From positions 496,001 to 560,000 of the forward strand of contig NZ_OY808997.1 in the NCBI RefSeq assembly GCF_963681195.1: a stretch of 64,000 nt of DNA, in the 5' to 3' direction. A program made the translations under genes and the position numbers. Positions 1 to 10,557 of the stretch are shown here, piece after piece; the first letter of the stretch is position 1, and each line of letters starts with the position of its first letter. The stretch comes from Vibrio sp. 16. GTDB taxonomy: Bacteria; Pseudomonadota; Gammaproteobacteria; Enterobacterales; Vibrionaceae. Below the pieces are notes generated by a model. The model searched no databases, was not told the DNA's origin, and worked only from the letters and a program-made list of their open reading frames with translations.

Positions 1-3000
1 TCTGGTGACCGTTCTAAATTCTACCGCCTGATCGAAGCATCGCTTTACGGTGGTATCTCAAGTGCGATTACACGCTCGCTACGTGACTACCTTCTGCCAC
101 AAAACGGCGGCGTGAAGAAAGCGTTCCAAGATATGGAATCGGCGCTGCGTGAAAACCGCATGACGCTAGAAGCGATCAAAACCACGCAAGCCGACCGTGA
201 CTTGTTCAAACACTTGATCACAGAGTCGACCAACTATGTGGCTGCGGACTACATGCGTCACGCGAACGATCGTCGTAACAAGTTGGATAAAACACTGTCA
301 TTGCGTTCAGAGCTGTTCGGTTCTCGTGAAACTCTCGTTGAGCAAAACAACCTGCTTAACCGCGTTCAAGAAGAGCTAGAACTGCTGATCGAGTCGGAAT
401 CTGCGCTAGAGCAAGATTACCAAGCGGCTTCGGATCACTTGCAACTGGTGCAAAACGCACTGCGTCAGCAAGAGAAGATCGAACGCTACCAAGAAGATCT
501 TGAAGAGCTAAGTGAGCGTCTTGAAGAACAGATGATGGTAGTGGAAGAAGCGCAAGAACGCGTGATGATGGTGGAAGAGCAAGCGACCGTTGCAGAAGAA
601 GAGGTGGATAGCCTTAAGACGCAACTGGCGGACTACCAACAAGCACTTGACGTTCAGCAAACTCGTGCACTTCAATACCAACAAGCGGTTCAAGCGCTGG
701 AGAAAGCGAAACAGCTACTTGGCGATGACAGCCTAACGGCAGAATCGGCACAAGCGCTTGTCTCTGAGCTTAAGAGCAAAGAATCAGAAAGCACCAACGC
801 GTTGCTATCGGTTAAGCACAAACTGGACATGTCTTCTGCAGCAGCAGAGCAGTTCGAAACGGCACTTAAACTGGTACAAAGCATCGTTGGTCAAGTTGAG
901 CGCAAAGACGCGTCTGAACATGCGAAAACCGCAATTGCGAAAGCGCGTGAATCTCAGCAAGTTGCGCAAAACGAACAACAATGGCGTGCACAGCACCGTG
1001 ATCTTGAACGTAGCCTTAACCAGCAACGTCAAGCGCGCGAGCTAGTCAACGAATACCAGAAGCAGTTCCATGTTGAACTGACTGACGAAATCACGTTTGA
1101 ACAAGAGCGTGAACGTCATGCGATGCAAATTGACTCGCTAGAAATGACGCAGGAAGACGTGCGTGAGCAACGCAGCGAACAGCGTCGTCTAGAGCAAGAT
1201 GCAGTAGCGGAAATCAACAAGCTAGAGGCCATTGCTCCAACTTGGATTGCGGCGAACGATGCGCTAGAAAAACTGCGTGAGCAAAGTGGCGCTGAGCTAG
1301 AAGATAGCCAGTCAGTCATGAGTCAAATGCAAGTGGTGCTTGAGCAAGAGAAGACCCTTTCTCTGGCGAAAGACAAACTAGCAGAGCGTCGCAGCCAACT
1401 TGACTCTGAGATTGAGCGTCTTGCTTCTCCTGGTGGTTCAAACGACCCTCGTCTGAAAGGTTTGGCAGATACACTGGGCGGCGTATTGCTGTCTGAGATC
1501 TACGATGACATCACAATTGATGACGCGCCTTACTTCAGTGCGATGTACGGTCCGGCTCGTCACGCTATCGTTGTTTCTGACCTATCTGGTATCGAAGAGA
1601 AACTGGTAGAGCTAGACGACTGTCCAGAAGACTTGTACATCATTGAAGGTGACATCGATGCCTTTGATGACAGCTCATTCGACGCAGAAGAGCTAGAAGG
1701 CGCGGTTTGCGTTCGTATGAACGATCGCCAAATGCGTTACTCTCGCTTGCCTGAAATCCCACTGTTCGGTCGTGCGGCACGTGAGCAGCGTTTAGAGTTG
1801 CTTCGTAACGAACGTGAAGAAGTGGTTGAGATGCACGCGAAAGCAGCATTCGATTCGCAAAAAATGCAGCGTCTTTACCAAGCGTTCAACCAGTTTGTGG
1901 CAAGCCACATTCAAGTAGCATTTGAAGCAGACCCAGAGCAATCATTGGCAACCATTCGCGACAAGCGTAACCAAATTGCTCGCGTACTGGCTGACCTGGA
2001 TGCGAAAGAGCAACAACAACGTTCTCAGCTTCAAACCAGCAAGCAAGCGTTGTCTTCTCTAGACAAGCTAGCACCAAACATGGCGTTGATTGAAGATGAA
2101 TCGCTGCAAGCGCGCTTTGACGAGTTGGAAGAGAAAATCGCCCAGCTTTCAGAAGCAAAAGCTTTCCTAAATAACCACGCGAAAGCGGTGGCGGAACTGG
2201 AAAAAGTCGCAGTTGCTCTAGATGCTGACCCAGAGCAATTCGATGCGCTAGAAGCAGAATACAAAGCGGCAGACGAACAGCTACAAGATCTTAAGAAACA
2301 AATCTTTGCACTTTCAGATCTTGTTGAACGTCGTCACTACTTCGCTTACTCAGATTCAGTAGATCTACTGAACAAGAGCAATGAACTGAGCGAGCAGCTA
2401 AAAGCGAAACTGGTTCAAGCTGAACAAATGCGAACCCGTTCTCGTGAAGAGTTGAAACAGTCGCAAGGTCAAATGAACCAATACAACCAAGTATTGGCAT
2501 CATTGAAGAGTTCGCACCAAGCGAAACTGGAAACGGTTCAAGAGTTCAAACAAGAACTTCAAGAGTTTGGCGTGAACGCGGACGAAGGTGCAGAAGAGCG
2601 TGCAATGCGTCGTCGCGACGAACTGCATGAGCGTCTACACACGTCTCGTAGCCGTAAGAGCGAATACGAGCGCACGATCACCTCTACTGAATTAGAGATG
2701 AAAGGCTTGGCGAAACGTCTGAAGAAAGTTCAGAAAGAATACGTTGAGCTACGTACGTTCGTGGTTGCAGCGAAAGCTGGCTGGTGTTCGGTACTTCGTC
2801 TGGCGCGTGAGAACGATGTTGAGCGTCGTCTACACAAGCGTGAACTGGCTTACATGTCAGCGGATGAACTGCGTTCAATGTCGGATAAATCATTGGGTGC
2901 GCTGCGTCTCGCGGTTGCGAACAATGACGACCTGCGTGATGCGCTGCGTCTGTCAGAAGACAATGCACGTCCAGAGCGCAAAGTTCTGTTCTACATCGCG

Positions 3001-3888
3001 GTTTACCAACATCTTCGCGAGCGCATTCGTCAGGATATCATCCGTACTGATGATCCAGTTGAAGCGATCGAAGAGATGGAAGTGGAGCTAGCGCGTCTAA
3101 CGGAAGAGCTAACGCAACGTGAAAACCGCCTAGCGATCAGCTCTGAGTCGGTAGCGAGCATCATCAAGAAGACGATTCAGCGTGAGCAAAACCGTATTCG
3201 TATGCTGAACCAAGGGTTGTCGAACATCTCGTTCGGTCAGGTGAAGGGCGTACGTCTAAACGTGAAGATCCGCGAAAGTCACGAAGTGCTATTGAATGGT
3301 TTGGCGACACAGCAAGAGCAGCATAAAGATCTGTTTGAATCGACTCGCTTTACCTTCTCTGAAGCAATGGCGAAACTGTTCCAACGCGTGAACCCACATA
3401 TCGATATGGGTCAACGTTCTCCTCAGGTTCTGGGTGAAGAGCTGCTAGATTACCGTAACTACCTAGAGCTAAGTGTGGAAGTGAACCGTGGTTCTGACGG
3501 TTGGCTACAAGCAGAATCTGGCGCGTTATCAACGGGTGAAGCGATCGGTACTGGTCAGTCAATCCTACTGATGGTTGTTCAAAGCTGGGAAGAAGAATCA
3601 CGCCGTCTGCGCAGCAAAGACATCGTGCCTTGTCGTTTGCTCTTCTTGGATGAAGCAGCACGTCTGGATGCTAAGTCTATCTCAACGCTATTCGAACTGT
3701 GTGACCGCCTGGATATGCAGCTTCTTATCGCAGCACCAGAAAACATCAGCCCAGAGAAAGGTACCACCTACAAACTGGTGCGTAAGGTGTTTAAAGACCA
3801 CGAGCATGTACACGTAGTGGGTCTGCGTGGTTTTGGTCAAACCGAGAAACCCAAAAGTGAAGTGCAAGAACTAATCGAAACGCTCTAG
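1..3888 (+). CDS. mukB: Chromosome partition protein MukB, C-terminal part (5' end outside window)
   Basis: The frame is open from the first base, giving 1295 residues of a protein that is normally about 1480, so roughly 190 N-terminal residues with the Walker A head lie upstream. MukB is the SMC-like ATPase of the MukBEF condensin. A long Glu/Gln/Arg-rich coiled coil comes first, then a hinge-like globular block (around SPGGSNDPRLKGLADTLGG), then a second coiled coil. The C-terminal head has a signature motif (GALSTGEAIGTG) and a Walker B segment (CRLLFLDEAARLD). In related genomes mukF and mukE precede it; they are not visible here. A strong terminator follows directly. Identity is near certain. 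Confidence 0.97.
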   Translation, partial: SGDRSKFYRLIEASLYGGISSAITRSLRDYLLPQNGGVKKAFQDMESALRENRMTLEAIKTTQADRDLFKHLITESTNYVAADYMRHANDRRNKLDKTLSLRSELFGSRETLVEQNNLLNRVQEELELLIESESALEQDYQAASDHLQLVQNALRQQEKIERYQEDLEELSERLEEQMMVVEEAQERVMMVEEQATVAEEEVDSLKTQLADYQQALDVQQTRALQYQQAVQALEKAKQLLGDDSLTAESAQALVSELKSKESESTNALLSVKHKLDMSSAAAEQFETALKLVQSIVGQVERKDASEHAKTAIAKARESQQVAQNEQQWRAQHRDLERSLNQQRQARELVNEYQKQFHVELTDEITFEQERERHAMQIDSLEMTQEDVREQRSEQRRLEQDAVAEINKLEAIAPTWIAANDALEKLREQSGAELEDSQSVMSQMQVVLEQEKTLSLAKDKLAERRSQLDSEIERLASPGGSNDPRLKGLADTLGGVLLSEIYDDITIDDAPYFSAMYGPARHAIVVSDLSGIEEKLVELDDCPEDLYIIEGDIDAFDDSSFDAEELEGAVCVRMNDRQMRYSRLPEIPLFGRAAREQRLELLRNEREEVVEMHAKAAFDSQKMQRLYQAFNQFVASHIQVAFEADPEQSLATIRDKRNQIARVLADLDAKEQQQRSQLQTSKQALSSLDKLAPNMALIEDESLQARFDELEEKIAQLSEAKAFLNNHAKAVAELEKVAVALDADPEQFDALEAEYKAADEQLQDLKKQIFALSDLVERRHYFAYSDSVDLLNKSNELSEQLKAKLVQAEQMRTRSREELKQSQGQMNQYNQVLASLKSSHQAKLETVQEFKQELQEFGVNADEGAEERAMRRRDELHERLHTSRSRKSEYERTITSTELEMKGLAKRLKKVQKEYVELRTFVVAAKAGWCSVLRLARENDVERRLHKRELAYMSADELRSMSDKSLGALRLAVANNDDLRDALRLSEDNARPERKVLFYIAVYQHLRERIRQDIIRTDDPVEAIEEMEVELARLTEELTQRENRLAISSESVASIIKKTIQREQNRIRMLNQGLSNISFGQVKGVRLNVKIRESHEVLLNGLATQQEQHKDLFESTRFTFSEAMAKLFQRVNPHIDMGQRSPQVLGEELLDYRNYLELSVEVNRGSDGWLQAESGALSTGEAIGTGQSILLMVVQSWEEESRRLRSKDIVPCRLLFLDEAARLDAKSISTLFELCDRLDMQLLIAAPENISPEKGTTYKLVRKVFKDHEHVHVVGLRGFGQTEKPKSEVQELIETL

Positions 3889-3911
3889 AACTGTACTTCA
3901 AGTCGTTCATT

Positions 3912-3947
3912 AAAAAATCCCGCAGTGATAAGCTGCGGGATTTTTTT
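3912..3947 (+). terminator. Rho-independent terminator of mukB
   Basis: A 10-bp stem (AATCCCGCAG / CTGCGGGATT) with a 7-nt loop is followed by a run of seven T, 23 bases after the mukB stop. Confidence 0.9.
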
Positions 3948-3986
3948 ATTGTGTAGTTTCGAGTAATGGTCGAACTATCTATATGA

Positions 3987-4013
3987 CAAAACCCGCTAGT
4001 TAAGCGGGCTTTG
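3987..4013 (-). terminator. Rho-independent terminator of the 4-7 kb minus-strand operon
   Basis: Read on the minus strand, AGCCCGC and GCGGGT(TTT) arms flank a short loop and end in TTTTG, just beyond the stop of the ATP-grasp gene. Together with the mukB terminator it separates the two convergent units. Confidence 0.75.
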
Positions 4014-4027
4014 ATTGCTGAGAGTGG

Positions 4028-5017
4028 TTATGTGGTCAGCTCTTTGGCGAAAATACCGAATTGTCTGGCAGCATAAGCGACTCGCTCTTCGGGTTTAGGG
4101 TAGTCTGCGCCTAATCCTAAACTTTCGATATGATGCAGTCTTGGCAATAATCCTGCGCCGTTGGCAATTTGAATCGCTAGCCCCGGTCTTGCGTTGAGCT
4201 CAAGTACCATGGGACCTTCCTCTTTATCCAGTACCATGTCGGTGCCCATGTATCCGAGCCCAGTCATCTCCCAAGCGCTGGAAGCGAGTACCAATAGGCG
4301 CTCCCAATGAGGAACTTGCAGTGTGGCGAGCTCTTTTCCTGTGTCAGGGTGATGGGTGATGGGTTGATCAAACTGAACGGCTCGCACAGCACGTCCTGTC
4401 GCGATATCAATGCCCACACCGACAGCGCCTTGGTGCAAGTTGGCTTTCCCATCAGATGCCGCCGTTGAGCAGCGCATCATCGCCATGACAGGGTAGCCTT
4501 TGAAAACGATGATCCGAACATCAGGTACACCTTCGTAGCTGAAACCGTCGAAGCAGTCATCGAACTTAATTAGGTTCTCGACAACCGCAACATCGTTCTT
4601 ACCCCCTAACGAGAAAAGACCAGCGAGCGCGTTACTGATATGGCGCTCAACATCTTCTTGGTTAATGGTCGAGCCAGAAGGTTTGGTATAGATACCATCT
4701 TTGTGCGATGTGATAACTAAAATGCCTTTACCACCACTTCCTTGGGCTGGCTTAATCACAAAGCCTGGCCAGTCTTTCACCATATTGTGAATGGTTTTGA
4801 CTTCGGCCTGATTACTGATCACGCCGATAAGCTCGGGTGTGGTCGCACCATGTTGTTGGGCGATGATTTTGGTTTTTAGTTTGTCGTCCACCAAAGGGTA
4901 TTTTGCACGATCATTGTAACGACCAATGTAACTGTGGTTACGTTGGTTCATCCCCATGATCCCCTTATGGCGGAGTTTGCCCGGCGACGTAAATTGCGAA
5001 GTAAAACGTGAGAACAT
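4028..5017 (-). CDS. ATP-grasp alpha-L-glutamate ligase-like protein (RimK-related, TIGR02291 type)
   Basis: 329 residues. An ATP-grasp fold is supported by the glycine-rich loop GFVIKPAQGSGGKGILVI near residues 85-102 and the metal-binding tail MVLELNARPG near 280. The family resembles RimK, which adds glutamate to a protein C-terminus. The substrate of this branch is not known to me. No signal peptide is present, so it should be cytosolic. The start lies 3 bases after the stop of the upstream transglutaminase-like gene, so the two are probably translationally coupled. The order ligase / inactive transglutaminase / retropepsin-like lipoprotein suggests amide-bond formation and cleavage at the envelope; this is inference. 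Confidence 0.85.
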   Translation of the reverse strand: MFSRFTSQFTSPGKLRHKGIMGMNQRNHSYIGRYNDRAKYPLVDDKLKTKIIAQQHGATTPELIGVISNQAEVKTIHNMVKDWPGFVIKPAQGSGGKGILVITSHKDGIYTKPSGSTINQEDVERHISNALAGLFSLGGKNDVAVVENLIKFDDCFDGFSYEGVPDVRIIVFKGYPVMAMMRCSTAASDGKANLHQGAVGVGIDIATGRAVRAVQFDQPITHHPDTGKELATLQVPHWERLLVLASSAWEMTGLGYMGTDMVLDKEEGPMVLELNARPGLAIQIANGAGLLPRLHHIESLGLGADYPKPEERVAYAARQFGIFAKELTT

Positions 5018-5020
5018 CGT

Positions 5021-6526
5021 TTAGTCCTCCGCAAGTGGCTTAAAGCGGCGTAGCTCTGTCAAACGGTAACCGGTGTAGGTACCAAGTAGTAAAATACCGG
5101 ATAGTACAATCAGCTGTAGACCAATAAAGTTAAAGGTTAAGTGCTGGATGTACGGGTTAGTCATTGCTAGGTAAACCAGTACAGCAGTCAGTAGTGAACC
5201 ACCACCTTGCAGAACCACTTCTTTGGCGCCTTCCTCTTCCCATAGAATCGACATACGTTCGATGGTCCATGACAAGATGATCATTGGGAAGAACGTAATC
5301 GATAGACCTTCGGTTAAACCGATCTTAAACGCCACCACAGTAAAGACAGAGATGATCATGATAACCGTGATGATCACCGCCGAAATACGTGCAACAAGCA
5401 GTAAGTTAAGCCTTGATAGATAACTTCGAATGACCAAGCCAGTGCCCACAATCAGCAAGAATCCGACGATACCCGTGATCAGCTGAGTCTGAACAAAAGC
5501 AACCGCTATCAGAACAGGCATGAAGGTGCCAGATGTTTTCAGACCAATAATGACACGCAAGAAGACCACGATAAGGGCACCAATAGGAATGAGCATGATG
5601 GTCTTAAACATCGCTTGCTCTTCAAGCGGTAAGCTGTGGATCGAGAAGTTGATCAAACCATCGGCTGAGACTTTGTCGTTGGTTGCTTGCTGCGGGGAAA
5701 CCTCTTGAGCAATCATCGAGAAGTGAACTTGGCTGTTTTGCCCACCCATAAGATCAAGCAGCGACACATTTGATTCATCCCAAACCAAGATATTTTCTGC
5801 AATAACTTGGTCTGCCTTTTCTGGGTTAAACAGAACCCATTGCTTTCCGTCCCATACTTGGTTCATGTGCTGAATGGATTGACGGCGGCGACCATCTTCC
5901 AGCTCGATAACACCAACAACCTTTCCTGGAACCTTGGCGTAAGCCAGCATTTTGTCGATCGCTTCGACTTTCGACATCTTATTCAGAAGCAAAGACGCAT
6001 TTTGGCTTTCTGAATCGTTGATAGTCTTGACCAGTTCACGAGTAAAAGTGACATCGTCGGCTGAACGCTGATTGGCGCGTTCAATCAAGGCAATCGCAGC
6101 AGCTTCGGTTGGCCCATCGAAAGTGGGTTGAGTGATCTCTTGGCTTGGCGGAATCGCGTCGACCTTAGCTTGCGGGTCAACAAGAAACTTCACTTTGTAG
6201 TAGATGGTTTGAGCGCCAGTCGCTTGGCGAATAGACCATTCTGCGCGACGACCAGAATCGGTATTGACGTAAGAGACGCCGTAGCCTGGAGAAGAGGAGG
6301 ATTCATCAATTAATGTGAAGCCGTTTTGGGTGTGAGGTGCTGCCAATGATGCCTTAACTGGCTTGGCTTGGGCATTGAACTCAACTCGCGCTTCAATATC
6401 CCAAACTTGACGGGTTTCACCTGGAGTCCAAGGAACACCATATGTTTGATGACGGAATATGCTGAGCGCTATACCGGCTAAAATGAGTAGCACAACCGAT
6501 ATATAAAAAGGGACTTTGGATGTCAT
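5021..6526 (-). CDS. Inactive transglutaminase-fold membrane protein with 7-TM C-terminal domain
   Basis: 501 residues. One N-terminal membrane helix (about 6-24) precedes a periplasmic transglutaminase-like region (about 40-300). The C-terminal third has about seven helices (for example LIVVFLRVIIGL, ITGIVGFLLIVGTGLVI, FIGLQLIVLSGILLLGTYTGY). This matches the family called inactive transglutaminase because the catalytic cysteine triad is lost; I infer inactivity from the family and did not align it. It lies between the ligase-like gene (3-bp gap) and the lipoprotein gene (11-bp gap), as in other gammaproteobacteria. A role in displaying or sensing a periplasmic peptide for the ligase and protease partners is plausible but unproven. 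Confidence 0.85.
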   Translation of the reverse strand: MTSKVPFYISVVLLILAGIALSIFRHQTYGVPWTPGETRQVWDIEARVEFNAQAKPVKASLAAPHTQNGFTLIDESSSSPGYGVSYVNTDSGRRAEWSIRQATGAQTIYYKVKFLVDPQAKVDAIPPSQEITQPTFDGPTEAAAIALIERANQRSADDVTFTRELVKTINDSESQNASLLLNKMSKVEAIDKMLAYAKVPGKVVGVIELEDGRRRQSIQHMNQVWDGKQWVLFNPEKADQVIAENILVWDESNVSLLDLMGGQNSQVHFSMIAQEVSPQQATNDKVSADGLINFSIHSLPLEEQAMFKTIMLIPIGALIVVFLRVIIGLKTSGTFMPVLIAVAFVQTQLITGIVGFLLIVGTGLVIRSYLSRLNLLLVARISAVIITVIMIISVFTVVAFKIGLTEGLSITFFPMIILSWTIERMSILWEEEGAKEVVLQGGGSLLTAVLVYLAMTNPYIQHLTFNFIGLQLIVLSGILLLGTYTGYRLTELRRFKPLAED

Positions 6527-6537
6527 AAGCTACCTTA

Positions 6538-7278
6538 TTATTTTTGGACGTCCGTGTGGATGTATTTTTTACTTACATCAACCACTGCAATGTCGCGAAT
6601 GAACTCGCGGCCTAGAAGCACAGGATGACTCATTTGCGAGCGATCTGCCAAGGTAAATTGCGCTTTTTCATGGATTTTTCCAAGCTTAACCCATAATTCG
6701 ATCACCGCACGTCTCTCAACTTCATCATTGGTGGATTGGCGTATTTTCACATAGCGGATAATAGGTGATTCGATCCAGTTTTCTTCCGTAAGCGGTGTTT
6801 CACCATCAGACAAGTGGAAACGAACCCAGTTTTTTCCATTGCGCTCAAACTCTTCAATATCCACGGCATTGAGCGACGACGTTGCCGCGCCAGTATCAAC
6901 ACGTGCATCAAATGCTTGTTTGATAGCATCGATAGTTACTTTTTCTACTTCCCCAAGGACAATCTGATGTGTTGGTGTCGCTTTTACAGGGGCAGGCGCT
7001 GGGATAACGACGGGTTTATTTTTAATTTTTACTTCCGCCATGATTTCATCTTTAAACGTGGCCAACTGACGATCGAGCGTATCAATCTGAGCTTCAAGGC
7101 TTTCGATGTAATCGTTTTGGTTATTGATCTGGAGCGAGAGGTTCTCCATTTTGTTCGAGAAGTTAGATTCAGAAGCTTGAATGGCTGCGAGCGTTTCATT
7201 GTGGTACTGCTCGCCTTTTGTCAGCGCGCAGCCTGAAAGCAAGACTAATGCGACAACGGGAGTCAATCTGGTTAGCAT
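6538..7278 (-). CDS. Retropepsin-like (ATP-dependent zinc protease family) lipoprotein
   Basis: 246 residues from the chosen start. The N-terminus MLTRLTPVVALVLLSGC is a lipoprotein signal with cysteine at 17. A coiled coil (about 30-75) and a proline linker come next. The C-terminal retropepsin-like domain has the aspartyl-protease signature DTGAATS near residue 124 and a later HPVLLGREFI motif. The family is annotated as RimB/ATP-dependent zinc protease, although the motif is of the retroviral aspartic type. An in-frame ATG lies 15 bases upstream (7293). The inner ATG is preferred because CAGG sits 7 bases before it and the lipobox then falls at the usual place. It is the first gene of the three-gene operon. 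Confidence 0.83.
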   Translation of the reverse strand: MLTRLTPVVALVLLSGCALTKGEQYHNETLAAIQASESNFSNKMENLSLQINNQNDYIESLEAQIDTLDRQLATFKDEIMAEVKIKNKPVVIPAPAPVKATPTHQIVLGEVEKVTIDAIKQAFDARVDTGAATSSLNAVDIEEFERNGKNWVRFHLSDGETPLTEENWIESPIIRYVKIRQSTNDEVERRAVIELWVKLGKIHEKAQFTLADRSQMSHPVLLGREFIRDIAVVDVSKKYIHTDVQK

Positions 7279-7395
7279 GAATAAACCTGACATTGATTAA
7301 AGTAGTGTGAAATAAGAAGTTTAGCGTATTAACCGAATCCCTCACAACCAACAGTTGAGACAGAGCTCTCATCCTGTAAGGATTGATAAGTGATT

Positions 7396-7432
7396 ACAAA
7401 AAATAAGGGGGCGCAACGCACCCCTATTTAGG
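7396..7432 (-). terminator. Rho-independent terminator of cmoAB
   Basis: On the minus strand a GC-rich stem (GGGGTGCG / CGCCCCC, small bulge) is followed by TTATTTTTT, about 90 bases beyond the cmoB stop. It separates cmoAB from the lipoprotein operon. Confidence 0.7.
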
Positions 7433-7521
7433 AAATATCGATGTTTGCGCAGAGTAACCTTTAATCGCTGAAAATGGGTTAACTCTTTGTCAAATCATCG
7501 GCTGTGAATCTCAAGCTATCA

Positions 7522-8493
7522 TTATGGCTTGTTTGCAACCAACACAGCTCTTCGAGGCGCGGGATGCCCTTCGACGGTTTTACTTGGATCGTTCGGATCA
7601 AGGTAGTCGGGAAGTGAATTGTGAGTCATCCACTCCGTCGTGCGCTGCTCACCCGTCGTGGTGACGTTTTCGTCGACAATACGCACGTTTTCAAAGCCAA
7701 CATTTTCCAGCCAGACTTTTAACGCACGCGCTGAAGGAAAGAAGTAGACATTACGCATCTGAGCGTAGCGATCTACTGGAACCAACACCGCATTCTCATC
7801 TCCTTCGATGACGAGCGTCTCAAGTACCAGCTCTCCGCCAGATACGAGTTGGTTTTTAAGTTGGATAAGGTGCTCAAGAGGAGAGACTCGATGGTAAAGC
7901 ACCCCCATGCTAAATACAGTATCAAATGCTTCAAGCTTTGGTAGTTGCTCAATACCAAGTGGTAATAAATGCGCGCGTTGATCGCCACCCATCAATTTGC
8001 GAATAGCTTCAAACTGAATAAGGAATAAGTGAGAAGGATCAATACCGACAGTAAGTCGAGCGCCTTCACCGAGCATGCGCCACATGTGGTAGCCGTTGCC
8101 ACAGCCAACATCCAATACGCTGCGGTTTTTCAGTGGTGAGATATGCGGAAGAACGCGATCCCATTTCCAGTCACTGCGCCATTCAGTATCGATATGAATG
8201 CCGTGCACGGTGTAAGGACCTTTACGCCATGGATGAAACGTGCGTAACAGGTTCTCCAGTTTTTTTAATTCACCAGTGTGGAATGGTACATCATTGGCGA
8301 TGGTGACGGAGTTCTTGATGTCGATCTGATCAGGCGAACCTTCAGGGATTTTGTTCAGTGCTTTTACCCAGCGACCAAAATCGCCATGTTCTGCGTTTGC
8401 CCAATCGGTTAATTGTTGAGGTAGTACATTTAGCCACGGCTGAAGACGCGTGTCTTGCGCGATTAACTGATAAAAATTAGCAAAATTAAACAT
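7522..8493 (-). CDS. cmoB: tRNA U34 carboxymethyltransferase
   Basis: 323 residues, the usual CmoB length. It transfers a carboxymethyl group from carboxy-S-adenosylmethionine to 5-hydroxyuridine at position 34, making cmo5U so that tRNAs can read G- and U-ending codons. The SAM-type motif [16 protein letters not shown] (about 123-138) and the CmoB segment [17 protein letters not shown] are visible. It follows cmoA by 58 bases on the same strand, so substrate synthase and transferase are made together. Confidence 0.96.
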   Translation of the reverse strand: MFNFANFYQLIAQDTRLQPWLNVLPQQLTDWANAEHGDFGRWVKALNKIPEGSPDQIDIKNSVTIANDVPFHTGELKKLENLLRTFHPWRKGPYTVHGIHIDTEWRSDWKWDRVLPHISPLKNRSVLDVGCGNGYHMWRMLGEGARLTVGIDPSHLFLIQFEAIRKLMGGDQRAHLLPLGIEQLPKLEAFDTVFSMGVLYHRVSPLEHLIQLKNQLVSGGELVLETLVIEGDENAVLVPVDRYAQMRNVYFFPSARALKVWLENVGFENVRIVDENVTTTGEQRTTEWMTHNSLPDYLDPNDPSKTVEGHPAPRRAVLVANKP

Positions 8494-8551
8494 AGTTTTT
8501 CACTGAGTAAGTAATTAAAAAATTTAGCAAAGAGCGGGCTGTGTTCTGTTT

Positions 8552-9292
<741 letters not shown>

Positions 9293-9400
9293 TCATTTCT
9301 CATCAGGCACAAACACGAAGTTTGCGTGGTCTACAGACGTTAAAAAGGCGCGTATTTTATGGGAAATTCGCGCCTATGTCATGCTTTGCCGCAATTGAGT

Positions 9401-10282
9401 TTAGAACATCTGTATTTGATTATTGCCATTATCGGCAGGAAAGCGGCTTAAATCCGGTAACGAACACGTTGTTTGCAGTTGTTGATAGAGTTTCAGTGCC
9501 AGTTCCGGTGCGATTAGATTGTCTGAAGTATGGATAAATAAGTAGGGTTGCTTTCCCTGTGAAATCCACTCTGGGAGCTTTTTTAGCCAAGGCTGGAAAA
9601 AAGCGTTGTTGACGTCATCAACAGGGTGGCCAATAAAACGAATCATTGGATGGTCGGATGTGGCTATGGCGTGTACAGGGACTTTGGGCTTTTTCTTTTG
9701 CGCGTCCAATAGCGATTCATAGTGCGGGTGCGAGGGCGTGATCTGCTCTGAAAAAACAGGTCTGCTATCCATAATAATTCGGTCGTATTGTTGCTCAATT
9801 AACCACTGGTTGAGTGCTTTTTCTGCGTCCCCCTTGGCAAAAAAATCGGGATGACGTACTTCGATACCAATTGGAAAATTGGGTGGGAATAAGGTGCAAA
9901 AACGTTTCAGTGTATTCAAGTTTTGTGGGCCGAATGCGGCTGGCAGTTGAATCGTCCACTGACCAATACGCTCGTGTAAAGGCGCCATAATTTGCATGAA
10001 CTCTTTTAACTGAGCTTGGCAACCTTTCAACATGTGTTGGTGGGTTATTGCTTGCGGCAATTTAAAGGTGAAACGGAAGTCTTCATGGGTGGCGGCTTTC
10101 CAGTTGTTCACCGTACTTGAACTTGGTGTAGCGTAAAAGGTGGTATTCCCCTCAACGGTGTGGAACACCTGCGCGTACTTTTCAAGGCGTTCGGCAGGCT
10201 TGGTACCGCTGCCGTAAAAGCTTTGTTGCCAGTTGTTGTGCGACCACATCGTGAGGCCAAGTCGAAGGGGTAAACTATCCAT
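9401..10282 (-). CDS. yecE: DUF72 family protein YecE
   Basis: 293 residues. The DUF72 TIM-barrel-like fold is recognised by the opening LRLGLTMWSHNNWQQSFYG, the motif VEGNTTFYATPS and the later IGIEVRHPDFF and YLFIHTSDN. No reaction is firmly assigned to this family. The same neighbours (cmoAB on one side, aspS on the other) occur in Escherichia coli, so this is conserved chromosomal backbone. It is divergent from aspS, with 275 bases between the starts. Confidence 0.88.
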   Translation of the reverse strand: MDSLPLRLGLTMWSHNNWQQSFYGSGTKPAERLEKYAQVFHTVEGNTTFYATPSSSTVNNWKAATHEDFRFTFKLPQAITHQHMLKGCQAQLKEFMQIMAPLHERIGQWTIQLPAAFGPQNLNTLKRFCTLFPPNFPIGIEVRHPDFFAKGDAEKALNQWLIEQQYDRIIMDSRPVFSEQITPSHPHYESLLDAQKKKPKVPVHAIATSDHPMIRFIGHPVDDVNNAFFQPWLKKLPEWISQGKQPYLFIHTSDNLIAPELALKLYQQLQTTCSLPDLSRFPADNGNNQIQMF

Positions 10283-10492
10283 ATCTCGTTATCGTTTTGA
10301 GTGTCTATATTTAGCTCATCAGAGCTTTGCCCAGAGGCCTGTAATAAGGCTATAATCTGCAGCTATTTTTCCATATTGCGACTGTTTTAAGCCGTTATTG
10401 GTTTAAAAAGCATCAATGGATAATAAATCGCAATAAATTGTACGCTAGGTGGTCGATTTCATCCCACTTTCAGCGTATAAATGGACTTTTGC

Positions 10493-10519
10493 TCTATCGA
10501 TAACGTTAACATCGATAGA
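10493..10519. promoter_or_regulatory. Perfect inverted repeat in the aspS upstream region
   Basis: Nine-base arms TCTATCGAT and ATCGATAGA flank a 9-base centre (AACGTTAAC), ending 38 bases before the aspS start. It could be an operator or a hairpin in the aspS leader. There is no T-run, so it is not a simple terminator. Confidence 0.45.
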
Positions 10520-10557
10520 TAGTAATCAACAAATTTTAAGAGATTGGGAATTTCATT

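Noticed and set aside
5223..5708. Plus-strand frames inside the transglutaminase-like gene
   Set aside because: They are short frames opposite membrane helices of a confident gene, without start signals.
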